A DNA stretch of 6,228 bases, from assembly GCA_015486915.1 (NCBI GenBank), contig WFQS01000617.1, positions 1 through 6,228 of the forward strand. Reading direction: 5' to 3'. Position numbers and translations under genes: made by a program. The DNA is from Desulfobacteraceae bacterium (lineage in GTDB: Bacteria > Desulfobacterota > Desulfobacteria > Desulfobacterales > Desulfobacteraceae). Position 1 is the first letter of the stretch. Each line of letters opens with the position of its first letter. The notes beneath the pieces were generated by a model. It was not told where the DNA came from. It did no database searches and was given only the letters and a program-made list of their open reading frames with translations. Shown piece by piece: positions 1-5,575 of this stretch.

Positions 1-723
1 AAGCAGAACTTCTTCTGCTTTTTTCCTTCCCGATTCCGTTAAAAAGGATTTGCCTATTATACGCTTGAGGCGATCAATTTCCATGGGTTTTTCTTTATTG
101 CTTTCCTCAAGATTGGTTATTAAATCCGCATCGTATAAAGATTTGAAATTTACGGTCTCATTTTCTTTCGGGTGATGGTGATGCCCCACAATATCACAGA
201 CCTCTTCAATAAGATCTTCCTTTGCATTGAGTTCTTCCATGATCTGTCTTGCAACGGGAGGCCCTTCAAGTTCCTGATATTTGGGTGCATTTGAGTTGTA
301 TTTCTCCTCGGCGTTTTTTATTCCTATATCGTGGAGATAAGCGGCAACAAGTATAATACCAAGGTTTCCCTTTTCATTTCTGCCAATTTCTTCAGCATAT
401 CTTGCAACTTTTACAGCATGGCCGATTCTTTTAAAATCAGTTTTAAAATATCGTTTCATGGCAACGGCAACCCTGTCCTTGAGGAGATCGTCCCTTTGCT
501 TTAAAAATTCATCGGGCAGATTTCCTATACACTGCTCTGCAAACTGACAGTAAGAAGCACATCCAAAATCCATTTTCGGATTTACAATCCTTTTGCCGCA
601 TCCGCTGCATTTCCTTGAAGTATCATCTTTGAAGAACTCTATTTTTGTGCCGCATTCAGGGCATTTACTTTCAAAAATAGCTTCTTTGTTCCAGTATTGT
701 GTATCCTGACCCGGACATTTCAT
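1..723 (-). CDS. HD-domain phosphohydrolase-like protein with N-terminal zinc-ribbon-like Cys segment (3' end outside window)
   Basis: The frame is open for 241 codons from ATG at 723 to the left edge with no stop, so the C-terminus is missing. The start follows an AGGAG site (734-730) with a 6 nt gap. The N-terminus is Cys-rich. C21xxC24 and C39xxC42 look like a zinc ribbon, followed by C55, C59 and C65 in a second cluster; C3 is also present. From about residue 85 an HD domain is seen: H102 in GHAVKVARYA, the H131-D132 doublet in AAYLHDIGIK, a run of four His at 181-184, and D198/D200 in YDADLI. These are the expected metal ligands of HD phosphohydrolases, which hydrolyse phosphate esters such as nucleotides. 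The substrate here is unknown. The gene lies 108 bp downstream of hcp in the same direction with no clear terminator between, so co-transcription is plausible. The family call is firm; the substrate and any link to Hcp are inference. Confidence 0.88.
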   Translation of the reverse strand, partial: MKCPGQDTQYWNKEAIFESKCPECGTKIEFFKDDTSRKCSGCGKRIVNPKMDFGCASYCQFAEQCIGNLPDEFLKQRDDLLKDRVAVAMKRYFKTDFKRIGHAVKVARYAEEIGRNEKGNLGIILVAAYLHDIGIKNAEEKYNSNAPKYQELEGPPVARQIMEELNAKEDLIEEVCDIVGHHHHPKENETVNFKSLYDADLITNLEESNKEKPMEIDRLKRIIGKSFLTESGRKKAEEVLL

Positions 724-831
724 GGGCTGCTCCTCTTAAAAATTTCCCTCATCCCCGTATAATCCATACTGTACAGCCGGAACATCCGGGGAGAGGAAAC
801 GTTTTTTATGCCTGTATTCCTGTTATTCCTT
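724..831 (-). other. hcp-HD gene spacer with small palindromes, no clear terminator
   Basis: This 108 bp gap holds an 8 bp palindrome CTGTACAG (769-776) followed immediately by a hairpin CCGGA-ACA-TCCGG (777-789). Read on the minus strand the hairpin is not followed by a T-run, so it does not look like an intrinsic terminator. It may be an mRNA processing or stability structure between two genes of one transcript. The last part carries the AGGAG ribosome site of the HD gene. Confidence 0.4.
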
Positions 832-2478
832 TTATTTGCCCTGCATCATGGCTTCAATATCAGTGTCAGGATCACTTATGGCCTTGATATTAAAATTCTC
901 CACAAGGACTTTGAGCACTGCAGGAGATACAAATGCAGGAAGCGTTGGTCCAAGCCTGATACCTTTTACTCCGAGAAAAAGCAGGGCAAGGAGAACTGCC
1001 ACGGCTTTCTGCTCATACCATCCTATATCATAAGAGATGGGGAGATCATTGATATCATCCAATTCAAACACTTCTTTGAGTTTAAGGGCAATAAGTGCAA
1101 GGGAGTAACTATCATTACACTGGCCTGCATCAAGAACCCTTGGGATGCCGCCGATATCTCCAAGATCAAGCTTATTATACCTGTATTTAGCGCATCCTGC
1201 AGTGAGGATAATGGTATCTTTTGGAAGTTTTTCAGCAACTTCAGTAAAGTAACCCCTTGATTTCTGCCTTCCGTCGCATCCGGCCATTACGATAAAACGT
1301 TTTACAGCACCTGATTTTACTGCATCAACCACTTTATCTGCCAGGGCAAGCACCTGGTTGTGGGCAAAACCCCCGACAATTTTCCCTGTTTCGATCTCTT
1401 TTGGAGGAGCGCATTTCTTTGCAGTTTCTATAACAGATGAAAAATCCTTTGCTTTTCCCTCTTCTCTGTCGGCAATGTGTTTAACACCGGGATACGCAAC
1501 AACACCCGTTGTAAAGATTCTGTCCTTGTATGTGTTCTTCTTTTTCATGGGGATAATGCAATTGGTTGTCATTAAAATGGCCCCGTTGAATGTTTCAAAC
1601 TCTTCATTCTGGTGCCACCATGAGCTACCGTAATTCCCCTTTAAATTGTCGTATTTTTTAAATGCAGGATAGTAGTTTGCAGGAAGCATTTCACCGTGGG
1701 TGTAAACATCAACTCCTGTACCCTGTGTCTGCTGAAGAAGTTCATCAAGGTCTTTCAGATCATGACCTGAAATAAGGATTCCGGGTTTGTCGCCAACACC
1801 GATATTAACCTCTGTGATTTCAGGGTGGCCATATGCCGTTGTATTTGCCTCATCAAGAACTGCCATTGCCTGAACTGCAAAGTCACCTGCTTTCATAACC
1901 ATTGCAACCATCTCATCCACGGAAAGATTTTCCGTTGTGGAAGCCATTGCTTCAAGTATAAAATCGTAAATCTCCTGTTTTTCAACACCAAGAATTGCTG
2001 CATGGTCAGCATAGGCTGCAACACCTTTAAGCCCTATGATGAGAAGCTCACGCAGGGATCTGACATCTTCGTTTTCCGTTGCAAGAACTCCAACGGTTTT
2101 GGCTTTTTCGTGAAATTCCTCTTCACTGTCGGAAAACCACAATGCAGAATCATCAAGATCCCCGTCAATTTTCCCTTCAACTTTAGCCTTAAGCTCTTTT
2201 TTAAGTTTCTGAGCCTGCCTGACCCATTCCACAAGATCATCATTATCAAAATTGACATTTGTTATGGTGGTAAAAAGTCCCTTGGCAACAAAAAGGGCAG
2301 CATCTCTCGCCCCCATGTCGATTCCAGCTTCTTTTCCCTTTTTTGCAAGCAGGGAAATACCCTTTAAATTAAAAATCAGCAGGTCCTGGAGATTGGCAAT
2401 ATTTTCTTCTTTTCCGCACATTCCCCTTATTGTACATCCTTTGCCCTTAGCTGTTTCCTGACATTGAAAACAAAACAT
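832..2478 (-). CDS. hcp: Hybrid cluster protein, class I (hydroxylamine reductase / NO reductase)
   Basis: A 548-residue protein, close to the roughly 550 residues of class I Hcp. The N-terminal cysteines C3, C6, C15 and C21 (CX2CX8CX5C) bind the proximal FeS cluster as in Desulfovibrio Hcp. The hybrid 4Fe-2O-2S cluster ligands are all present: H239, E263, C307, C401 (the persulfide Cys), C429, C454, E489 and K491. Each lies exactly five residues before its remembered counterpart in D. vulgaris numbering. Class III enzymes lack about 100 residues after the N-terminus; this one does not. Hcp was first described as reducing hydroxylamine to ammonia. Later E. coli work points to NO reduction and protein S-nitrosylation, so a role in nitrosative-stress defence in the cytoplasm is expected. 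No hcr reductase is adjacent, as expected for class I. The start is fixed by AAGGAGG (2492-2486), 7 nt upstream of ATG. It is divergent from the receptor-regulator pair, whose regulator probably controls it. Confidence 0.98.
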   Translation of the reverse strand: MFCFQCQETAKGKGCTIRGMCGKEENIANLQDLLIFNLKGISLLAKKGKEAGIDMGARDAALFVAKGLFTTITNVNFDNDDLVEWVRQAQKLKKELKAKVEGKIDGDLDDSALWFSDSEEEFHEKAKTVGVLATENEDVRSLRELLIIGLKGVAAYADHAAILGVEKQEIYDFILEAMASTTENLSVDEMVAMVMKAGDFAVQAMAVLDEANTTAYGHPEITEVNIGVGDKPGILISGHDLKDLDELLQQTQGTGVDVYTHGEMLPANYYPAFKKYDNLKGNYGSSWWHQNEEFETFNGAILMTTNCIIPMKKKNTYKDRIFTTGVVAYPGVKHIADREEGKAKDFSSVIETAKKCAPPKEIETGKIVGGFAHNQVLALADKVVDAVKSGAVKRFIVMAGCDGRQKSRGYFTEVAEKLPKDTIILTAGCAKYRYNKLDLGDIGGIPRVLDAGQCNDSYSLALIALKLKEVFELDDINDLPISYDIGWYEQKAVAVLLALLFLGVKGIRLGPTLPAFVSPAVLKVLVENFNIKAISDPDTDIEAMMQGK

Positions 2479-2512
2479 GATAACTCCTCCTTGTAACTTT
2501 TTTAAGAAATAG

Positions 2513-2530
2513 AATGTAACATATTACATT
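2513..2530. promoter_or_regulatory. 18 bp palindrome in the hcp promoter region, candidate operator
   Basis: AATGTAACATATTACATT has 7 bp perfect arms (AATGTAA/TTACATT) around four bases; only one pair in the 18-mer fails. It lies 35-52 nt upstream of the hcp start, between the Shine-Dalgarno site and the upstream candidate operators. On the minus strand it contains TAATAT (2526-2521) and TACATT (2518-2513), either of which could be a -10 element, so a protein bound here would act on hcp transcription. The sequence does not match the TTGA half-site expected for the linked FNR-type regulator, so a different regulator or a promoter-internal coincidence is possible. Confidence 0.35.
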
Positions 2531-2540
2531 TATTTCATTT

Positions 2541-2554
2541 TTGTTATGAGACAA
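2541..2554. promoter_or_regulatory. Weak CRP/FNR-geometry site upstream of hcp (TTGT-N6-ACAA)
   Basis: TTGTTATGAGACAA has 4 bp inverted arms in the 14 bp geometry of CRP/FNR-family sites. Its centre (2547.5) is exactly 41.5 bp from position 2506, and TACATT at 2518-2513 then falls at -12 to -7 on the minus strand, the layout of a class II activated promoter. The half-site TTGT differs from the TTGA predicted for the linked regulator, so this is a weak candidate. Confidence 0.22.
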
Positions 2555-2566
2555 TCCGGGAAACTC

Positions 2567-2590
2567 CAGATTGGCCCCATGGCTGTTATA
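2567..2590 (+). repeat. Lone copy of the 24 bp hairpin repeat (HP1), hcp-proximal
   Basis: This 24-mer matches the copy at 3097-3120 at 20 of 24 positions and ends in the same GTTATA. The four differences lie in the stem or loop. The stem at 2572-2576/2581-2585 keeps three G-C pairs; the two outer pairs become G-T and T-G, that is G-U wobble pairs if the plus strand is transcribed. The loop is CCAT instead of TCAT. It sits about 90 nt upstream of hcp and about 240 bp away from the main array. A diverged remnant of the rest of the unit may follow, but I cannot align it convincingly. Confidence 0.6.
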
Positions 2591-2657
2591 TTAAAATTTT
2601 ACGTCCAGGGCATTGTCTGCCCGATTGCAAATAATGCTTTTTCCCAGGCTGGTCATG

Positions 2658-2699
2658 AAAATAACCCATTCAAAGGGGAAATACATTGATCTATGTCAA
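2658..2699 (-). promoter_or_regulatory. FNR/HcpR-type operator with appropriately spaced -10 for hcp
   Basis: TTGATCTATGTCAA at 2686-2699 has the TTGA-N6-TCAA form of FNR-family operators. The regulator encoded at 4859-5551 carries ETISR in its recognition helix, the same residues FNR uses to read TTGA. Taking the site centre (2692.5) as -41.5 places +1 at 2651 on the minus strand and puts TATTTT (2663-2658) exactly at -12 to -7, the standard class II activator layout. This would give hcp a ~170 nt leader that includes the antisense of the 2567-2590 hairpin. The operator call is better supported than the promoter call; the site could also serve the plus-strand genes. Confidence 0.45.
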
Positions 2700-2778
2700 G
2701 AAAAGCTTTTTTTAAAACAAAAAAAATGATTTCAGTAAAATAACAAAAGACAAACAGTCCCGCATACCTGAATTTATC

Positions 2779-2806
2779 TTGCTTTTTATATTATTATATG
2801 TTTAAT
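2779..2806 (+). promoter_or_regulatory. Possible sigma70-type promoter for the receptor-regulator operon
   Basis: TTGCTT (2779-2784) and TTTAAT (2801-2806) are separated by 16 bp in a very AT-rich stretch. A start of transcription would fall near 2813, just before the first hairpin repeat, and would make the whole repeat array the ~370 nt leader of the receptor mRNA. AT-rich DNA yields such matches easily, so this is tentative. Confidence 0.25.
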
Positions 2807-2828
2807 AAATTATCATTTAGGATCTTTC

Positions 2829-2852
2829 TATAACGGCCATGAGGCCGATCTA
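2829..2852 (-). repeat. Inverted copy of the 24 bp hairpin repeat (HP1)
   Basis: Read on the minus strand this 24-mer matches the copy at 3097-3120 at 21 of 24 positions, including the terminal GTTATA. Its stem CGGCC/GGCCG and TCAT loop are intact. With the plus-oriented copy at 2876-2900 it forms a 20 bp inverted repeat (2829-2848 with 2880-2900, a single bulged C at 2896) around a 31 nt loop, so the two copies can pair with each other as well as fold individually. Confidence 0.7.
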
Positions 2853-2873
2853 ATAGTCTTAAGCTCGGTAGTA

Positions 2874-2984
2874 TTCAGTTCGGCCTCATGGCCGTCTATA
2901 TAAAAGAGCTCGCTTTTGGCAGAGTAACTGATGCTCTTTTTATGTTCGTCAAAATCTTTGATTTTTTGAGGCACTGTAACGCTG
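2874..2984 (+). repeat. Tandem hairpin unit 1 (111 bp)
   Basis: The unit begins TTCAG. HP1 is at 2881-2894 (CGGCC-TCAT-GGCCG), followed by TATA. HP2 pairs 2902-2909 with 2933-2940. HP3 pairs 2951-2956 with 2960-2965 around TTT. Near the end TGAGGC (2967-2972) is complementary to GCCTCA in HP1 of the next unit. Aligned to unit 2, the best-kept segments are the HP3 core AATCTTTGATT, GAGGC, and TTCAG plus HP1; the HP2 sequence is diverged although its stem is kept. Confidence 0.65.
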
Positions 2985-3094
2985 TTCAGATCTGCCTCAT
3001 GGCAGTTTTATAAGAAACTCTCGTTAAATTCCTTTAAAAATAAGAGTTTCAATATTTGTCAGAATCTTTGATTCTTAGAGGCTGTCTGAAAGTC
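2985..3094 (+). repeat. Tandem hairpin unit 2 (110 bp)
   Basis: HP1 is at 2992-3005 (CTGCC-TCAT-GGCAG). HP2 pairs 3014-3021 with 3043-3050 and holds an inner stem TTAAA/TTTAA (3024-3028 with 3033-3037, loop TTCC). HP3 pairs 3061-3066 with 3070-3075 around TTT. GAGGC at 3078-3082 is 24 nt before the next HP1, the same distance as in unit 1, and is complementary to that HP1's GCCTC. Confidence 0.65.
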
Positions 3095-3160
3095 TTCAGA
3101 TCCGCCTCATGGCGGTTATACAAACACAGTATGTCATAGAGTCATAACCTTTGTTTTATG
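3095..3160 (+). repeat. Tandem hairpin unit 3, truncated, joined to the receptor gene's ribosome site
   Basis: HP1 (3102-3115, CCGCC-TCAT-GGCGG) is intact and followed by GTTATA. A weaker HP2 equivalent, AAACA (3122-3126) with TGTTT (3152-3156), has the right offset and size (35 nt against 37 and 39). An inverted repeat TCATAA/TTATGA (3142-3147 with 3156-3161, 8 nt apart) overlaps it. HP3 is absent: its expected position near 3171 is taken by the AGGAG ribosome site (3170-3174) of the receptor gene. Confidence 0.55.
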
Positions 3161-3182
3161 ATCAGTAACAGGAGATAAAATT

Positions 3183-4862
3183 ATGAAAATCAGGTACAAA
3201 CTGGGGTTAGTTGCAGGGGGATTGTCTTTAATCATTGTAGTGATGTTTGCAATAACTTTTTACACAACTTCTCAGCAGAAAAATGACGGACTTATCATCA
3301 ATCTTGCGGGAAGACAGAGAATGCTCACCCAGAAAATGCTCAAGGAGCTTTTTGCCTATGTCCGTCTGTCAGAACAAAAATTACCGGAAGGACAGAAAAA
3401 TAATACAGCCACCATGAAAAAATCAGTGCAAAAAACAATGAAAATCTTTGATATGACATTAAATGCACTTGCAGATTCAGGCAAGGCTCCAATGTCCCTT
3501 GATCCTGACAACACCACTTACAGGGAATGCCCAATGGCCAAGGGTGATGTCGTTAAGCAACTTGCAGAAGTAAGATCTCTGTGGACAGAATTCTCCCGGC
3601 ACATTGAAAATATTCTTTCCGGGCAGGATAATAATGGTAAAAACTTTGCCTTTGTGAAAAATAATAATATGAAGTTGCTGGCATTCATGAATAAAGCCGT
3701 GATGATGATGCAGAAACAATCTGAAAAAAGTGTATCAACTCTAATCTTCTATCAGAGTATATGTATTGTATTGGGAATTATTTTAATGATTTTCAGTATT
3801 TTTACAATCCGTAAAATTGTAAAACAACTGGACAATGCATCCAAAACAGCTATTGAACTGAGCAAAGGCGATCTTACTAAAAAATTCGAAATGGATCAGG
3901 AAACATCTGAAGACAAACTTGATGAGCTTGGAATACTGGCAAACAGCCTTAACAGATTTGTGGAAGCTCTTCATGATAATATAAAAGATATAAACAAAGG
4001 TGCCGTGGAACTTAATACATCTTCAAAGGATACAAATTCCATTGCAGAACAGCTTGCAGAGGAATCTGAGAAATCTGCCCATAAAACCCAGACGGTTGCA
4101 GGTGCTGCAGACAGTATGGCAAATGACATGAATGCTGTTGCCGCTGCAATGGAAGAGTTAACAACCAACACCCAGTTAATTGCCGAATCAACTTCACAGA
4201 TGAACACAACAATTAAAGATATTTCAACCAATACAGAAAATGCAAGCTCCATAGCCGATAATGCAGTTGCAAAAGTAGGTACTGCATCCTCAAGAGTGGA
4301 TGAACTTGGAAAAGCCGTACTTGAGATAGGCAGAGTTTCAGAATCCATAACCGATATTTCTGAGCAGACAAATCTTCTGGCGTTAAATGCAACCATTGAG
4401 GCTGCAAGGGCAGGTGAAGCAGGCAAGGGTTTTGCAGTTGTGGCAAATGAGATCAAGGAACTTGCAAAACAGACAGCAGGCGCAACTGAAAAAATAGCTG
4501 AAAATATTAACTGGATTCAGGACTCTACATCCTCCACAGTGGGGGATATAAAAGATATCGCCAATATTATCAATGAGGTTAACGAGATTGTGGCAACCAT
4601 ATCCGCAGCTGTTGAGGAACAGAGCGCATCTGTTTCTGAAATTGATCTTAATATATCCCAGGGAGCTGAAGCGATCCAGGAGGTAAGCTCCAATATAGCC
4701 CACACTTCTTCAGCCGCAACTGATATTGCCGGCGACATAACGGATGTGAGCAGTGCAATTGCAGAAGTTAATTTAAGTTGCGGCCAGATAAGTTCAAATT
4801 CAGCAAGCCTTTCAAAACTTGCAACTCAGTTGAATGCAATGGTGGATAATTTTATCGTATGA
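3183..4862 (+). CDS. Methyl-accepting chemotaxis protein with PilJ/NarX-like P-box sensor domain
   Basis: A 559-residue transmembrane receptor. TM1 spans about 7-29, a periplasmic domain about 30-184, TM2 about 185-209, then HAMP about 209-262 and a cytoplasmic signalling coiled coil. Its hairpin tip has [20 protein letters not shown] (393-412) followed by [15 protein letters not shown], which couples to CheW and CheA. The periplasmic domain starts with [14 protein letters not shown] (39-52), the P-box of the PilJ/NarX type (PF13675 family). In NarX, R54 and R59 of this helix contact nitrate or nitrite; here they correspond to R46 and K51, and NarX K49 to L41. The ligand may thus be nitrite, nitrate or another small anion, but this is inference. 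There is no CheR-docking pentapeptide at the C-terminus. ATG follows AGGAG (3170-3174) at 8 nt. The stop overlaps the regulator start by ATGA, so the two are co-translated. Confidence 0.96.
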   Translation: MKIRYKLGLVAGGLSLIIVVMFAITFYTTSQQKNDGLIINLAGRQRMLTQKMLKELFAYVRLSEQKLPEGQKNNTATMKKSVQKTMKIFDMTLNALADSGKAPMSLDPDNTTYRECPMAKGDVVKQLAEVRSLWTEFSRHIENILSGQDNNGKNFAFVKNNNMKLLAFMNKAVMMMQKQSEKSVSTLIFYQSICIVLGIILMIFSIFTIRKIVKQLDNASKTAIELSKGDLTKKFEMDQETSEDKLDELGILANSLNRFVEALHDNIKDINKGAVELNTSSKDTNSIAEQLAEESEKSAHKTQTVAGAADSMANDMNAVAAAMEELTTNTQLIAESTSQMNTTIKDISTNTENASSIADNAVAKVGTASSRVDELGKAVLEIGRVSESITDISEQTNLLALNATIEAARAGEAGKGFAVVANEIKELAKQTAGATEKIAENINWIQDSTSSTVGDIKDIANIINEVNEIVATISAAVEEQSASVSEIDLNISQGAEAIQEVSSNIAHTSSAATDIAGDITDVSSAIAEVNLSCGQISSNSASLSKLATQLNAMVDNFIV

Positions 4863-5551
4863 CATCAATTCTTGAAAAAATAACGAATATTCCCATTTTT
4901 CATGGCCTTGATGAGGATCAGTTTACAGAATTGATAAGTATTGCAGAAAGAAAAAAATATAAAAGAGGAAAGATAATTTTCAGTGAAGGAGATGTGGGAA
5001 ACGGATTATACGTTGTTGAAACAGGTAAAATAAAAATTTTCAAGCTTTCCTTTGAAGGAAAAGAGCACATCTTTCATATTTACGGCCCCGGTAAAATTTT
5101 TGGTGAAGTGCCTGTTTTTACAGGTAAAAATTTTCCTGCCTTTGCCGAGGCCGTTGCTCCCTCAAGCCTTATTTTTTTCCCAAAAAAAGAAATTGCCTTA
5201 CTTATTTCAGAAAATCCATCCCTTGCCTTTAATATGATGGCATCCCTTTCAGCACGTTTAAGGGAATTTACTGTCATGGTTGAAAATCTTGCATTAAAAG
5301 ATGTCCCGGCACGCATGGCTTCGTATCTTCTTGTCCTATGCAAAGAGCAGAACAACACCGATAATATTACACTTCCTGTAACTAAAAACCAGATATCAGG
5401 CCTTCTTGGAACAACCCCTGAAACAATTTCAAGGGTTTTCGCGAAGATGATAAACATGAAACTGATAGATGTGGATAATAAAGCAATATCTGTTCTTGAT
5501 TTCCAGGGACTTGTTGAGCTGGCTGAGCAGGGACAACAGGTAAAATTATAA
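4859..5551 (+). CDS. hcpR: CRP/FNR-family transcriptional regulator, probable HcpR
   Basis: A 230-residue protein with an N-terminal cyclic-nucleotide-binding-type beta-barrel (about 10-115), a dimerisation helix (about 118-148) and a C-terminal winged helix (about 150-222). The helix-turn-helix is at about 174-197, with recognition helix [14 protein letters not shown]188, S191 and R192 match the FNR ETISR pattern that reads TTGA half-sites, and a TTGA-N6-TCAA site lies at 2686-2699. The FNR [4Fe-4S] cysteines are missing: C161 is the only Cys, so this is not an oxygen-sensing FNR. HcpR proteins of the Desulfovibrio and Porphyromonas type control hcp and bind haem for NO sensing. The divergent hcp gene is the main reason for this name. 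Start ATG overlaps the receptor stop (ATGA); only a weak GGTGG lies 13 nt upstream, so translation is probably coupled to the receptor gene. A 24 bp gap separates it from the convergent gene. Confidence 0.82.
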   Translation: MTSILEKITNIPIFHGLDEDQFTELISIAERKKYKRGKIIFSEGDVGNGLYVVETGKIKIFKLSFEGKEHIFHIYGPGKIFGEVPVFTGKNFPAFAEAVAPSSLIFFPKKEIALLISENPSLAFNMMASLSARLREFTVMVENLALKDVPARMASYLLVLCKEQNNTDNITLPVTKNQISGLLGTTPETISRVFAKMINMKLIDVDNKAISVLDFQGLVELAEQGQQVKL

Positions 5552-5575
5552 AAAAACAGTGCAAAAAGAACCTGA

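Larger units (their letters stand above)
2829..3160 (+). ncRNA. Candidate structured leader RNA made of tandem hairpin units (unrecognised family)
   Basis: The region upstream of the receptor gene contains two full and one truncated ~110 nt unit preceded by an inverted hairpin copy. Each full unit folds into HP1 (5 bp stem, TCAT loop), HP2 (8 bp stem with a loop of 21-23 nt) and HP3 (6 bp stem, TTT loop). Between the units the stems differ in sequence but still pair: HP1 is CGGCC/GGCCG, CTGCC/GGCAG and CCGCC/GGCGG; HP2 is AAAAGAGC/GCTCTTTT and GAAACTCT/AGAGTTTC; HP3 is AAAATC/GATTTT and AGAATC/GATTCT. Such compensatory change is the usual mark of selected base pairing. Transcription in the plus direction is inferred from its place before the receptor gene, not shown. 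It does not match the c-di-GMP, SAM, preQ1 or mini-ykkC riboswitches as I remember them. It could instead be a hairpin-type DNA repeat family. Confidence 0.4.

Noticed and set aside
808..1260. 150-codon plus-strand open frame within the 3' part of hcp
   Set aside because: It lies antisense to hcp, whose protein matches all family ligands; the plus-strand translation shows no domain and no proper ribosome site.
1825..2367. 180-codon Cys-rich plus-strand open frame opposite hcp
   Set aside because: It is antisense to the conserved N-terminal half of hcp; the Cys-rich translation looks like an artefact of the opposite strand's codons and has no ordered metal motif.
2701..2740. A/T-tract region with AAAAGCTTTT as curved DNA or origin element
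   Set aside because: Short A/T tracts are expected at this base composition; there are no DnaA boxes or iterons.
2931..2969. 12-codon leader peptide frame (ATG at 2931 to TGA) within unit 1
   Set aside because: No ribosome site precedes it and unit 2 does not conserve the frame.
2829..3120. CRISPR array
   Set aside because: The repeats are ~24 bp palindromes 110 bp apart, one is inverted, the spacers are themselves homologous and structured, and no cas gene is nearby.
2874..3182. Known riboswitch (c-di-GMP, SAM, preQ1, mini-ykkC)
   Set aside because: None of the conserved core sequences of these classes, as I know them, is present; the fixed TCAT and TTT loops do not match them.
3971..4456. 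161-codon minus-strand open frame opposite the receptor's signalling domain
   Set aside because: It is antisense to the conserved coiled coil; low-complexity Ala/Ser-rich translation typical of the reverse of receptor genes.
5552..5575. Bidirectional terminator between hcpR and the PF04008 gene
   Set aside because: Only a weak AAACA/TGTTT pairing with a long loop is visible; there is no GC-rich stem with a T-run on either strand.
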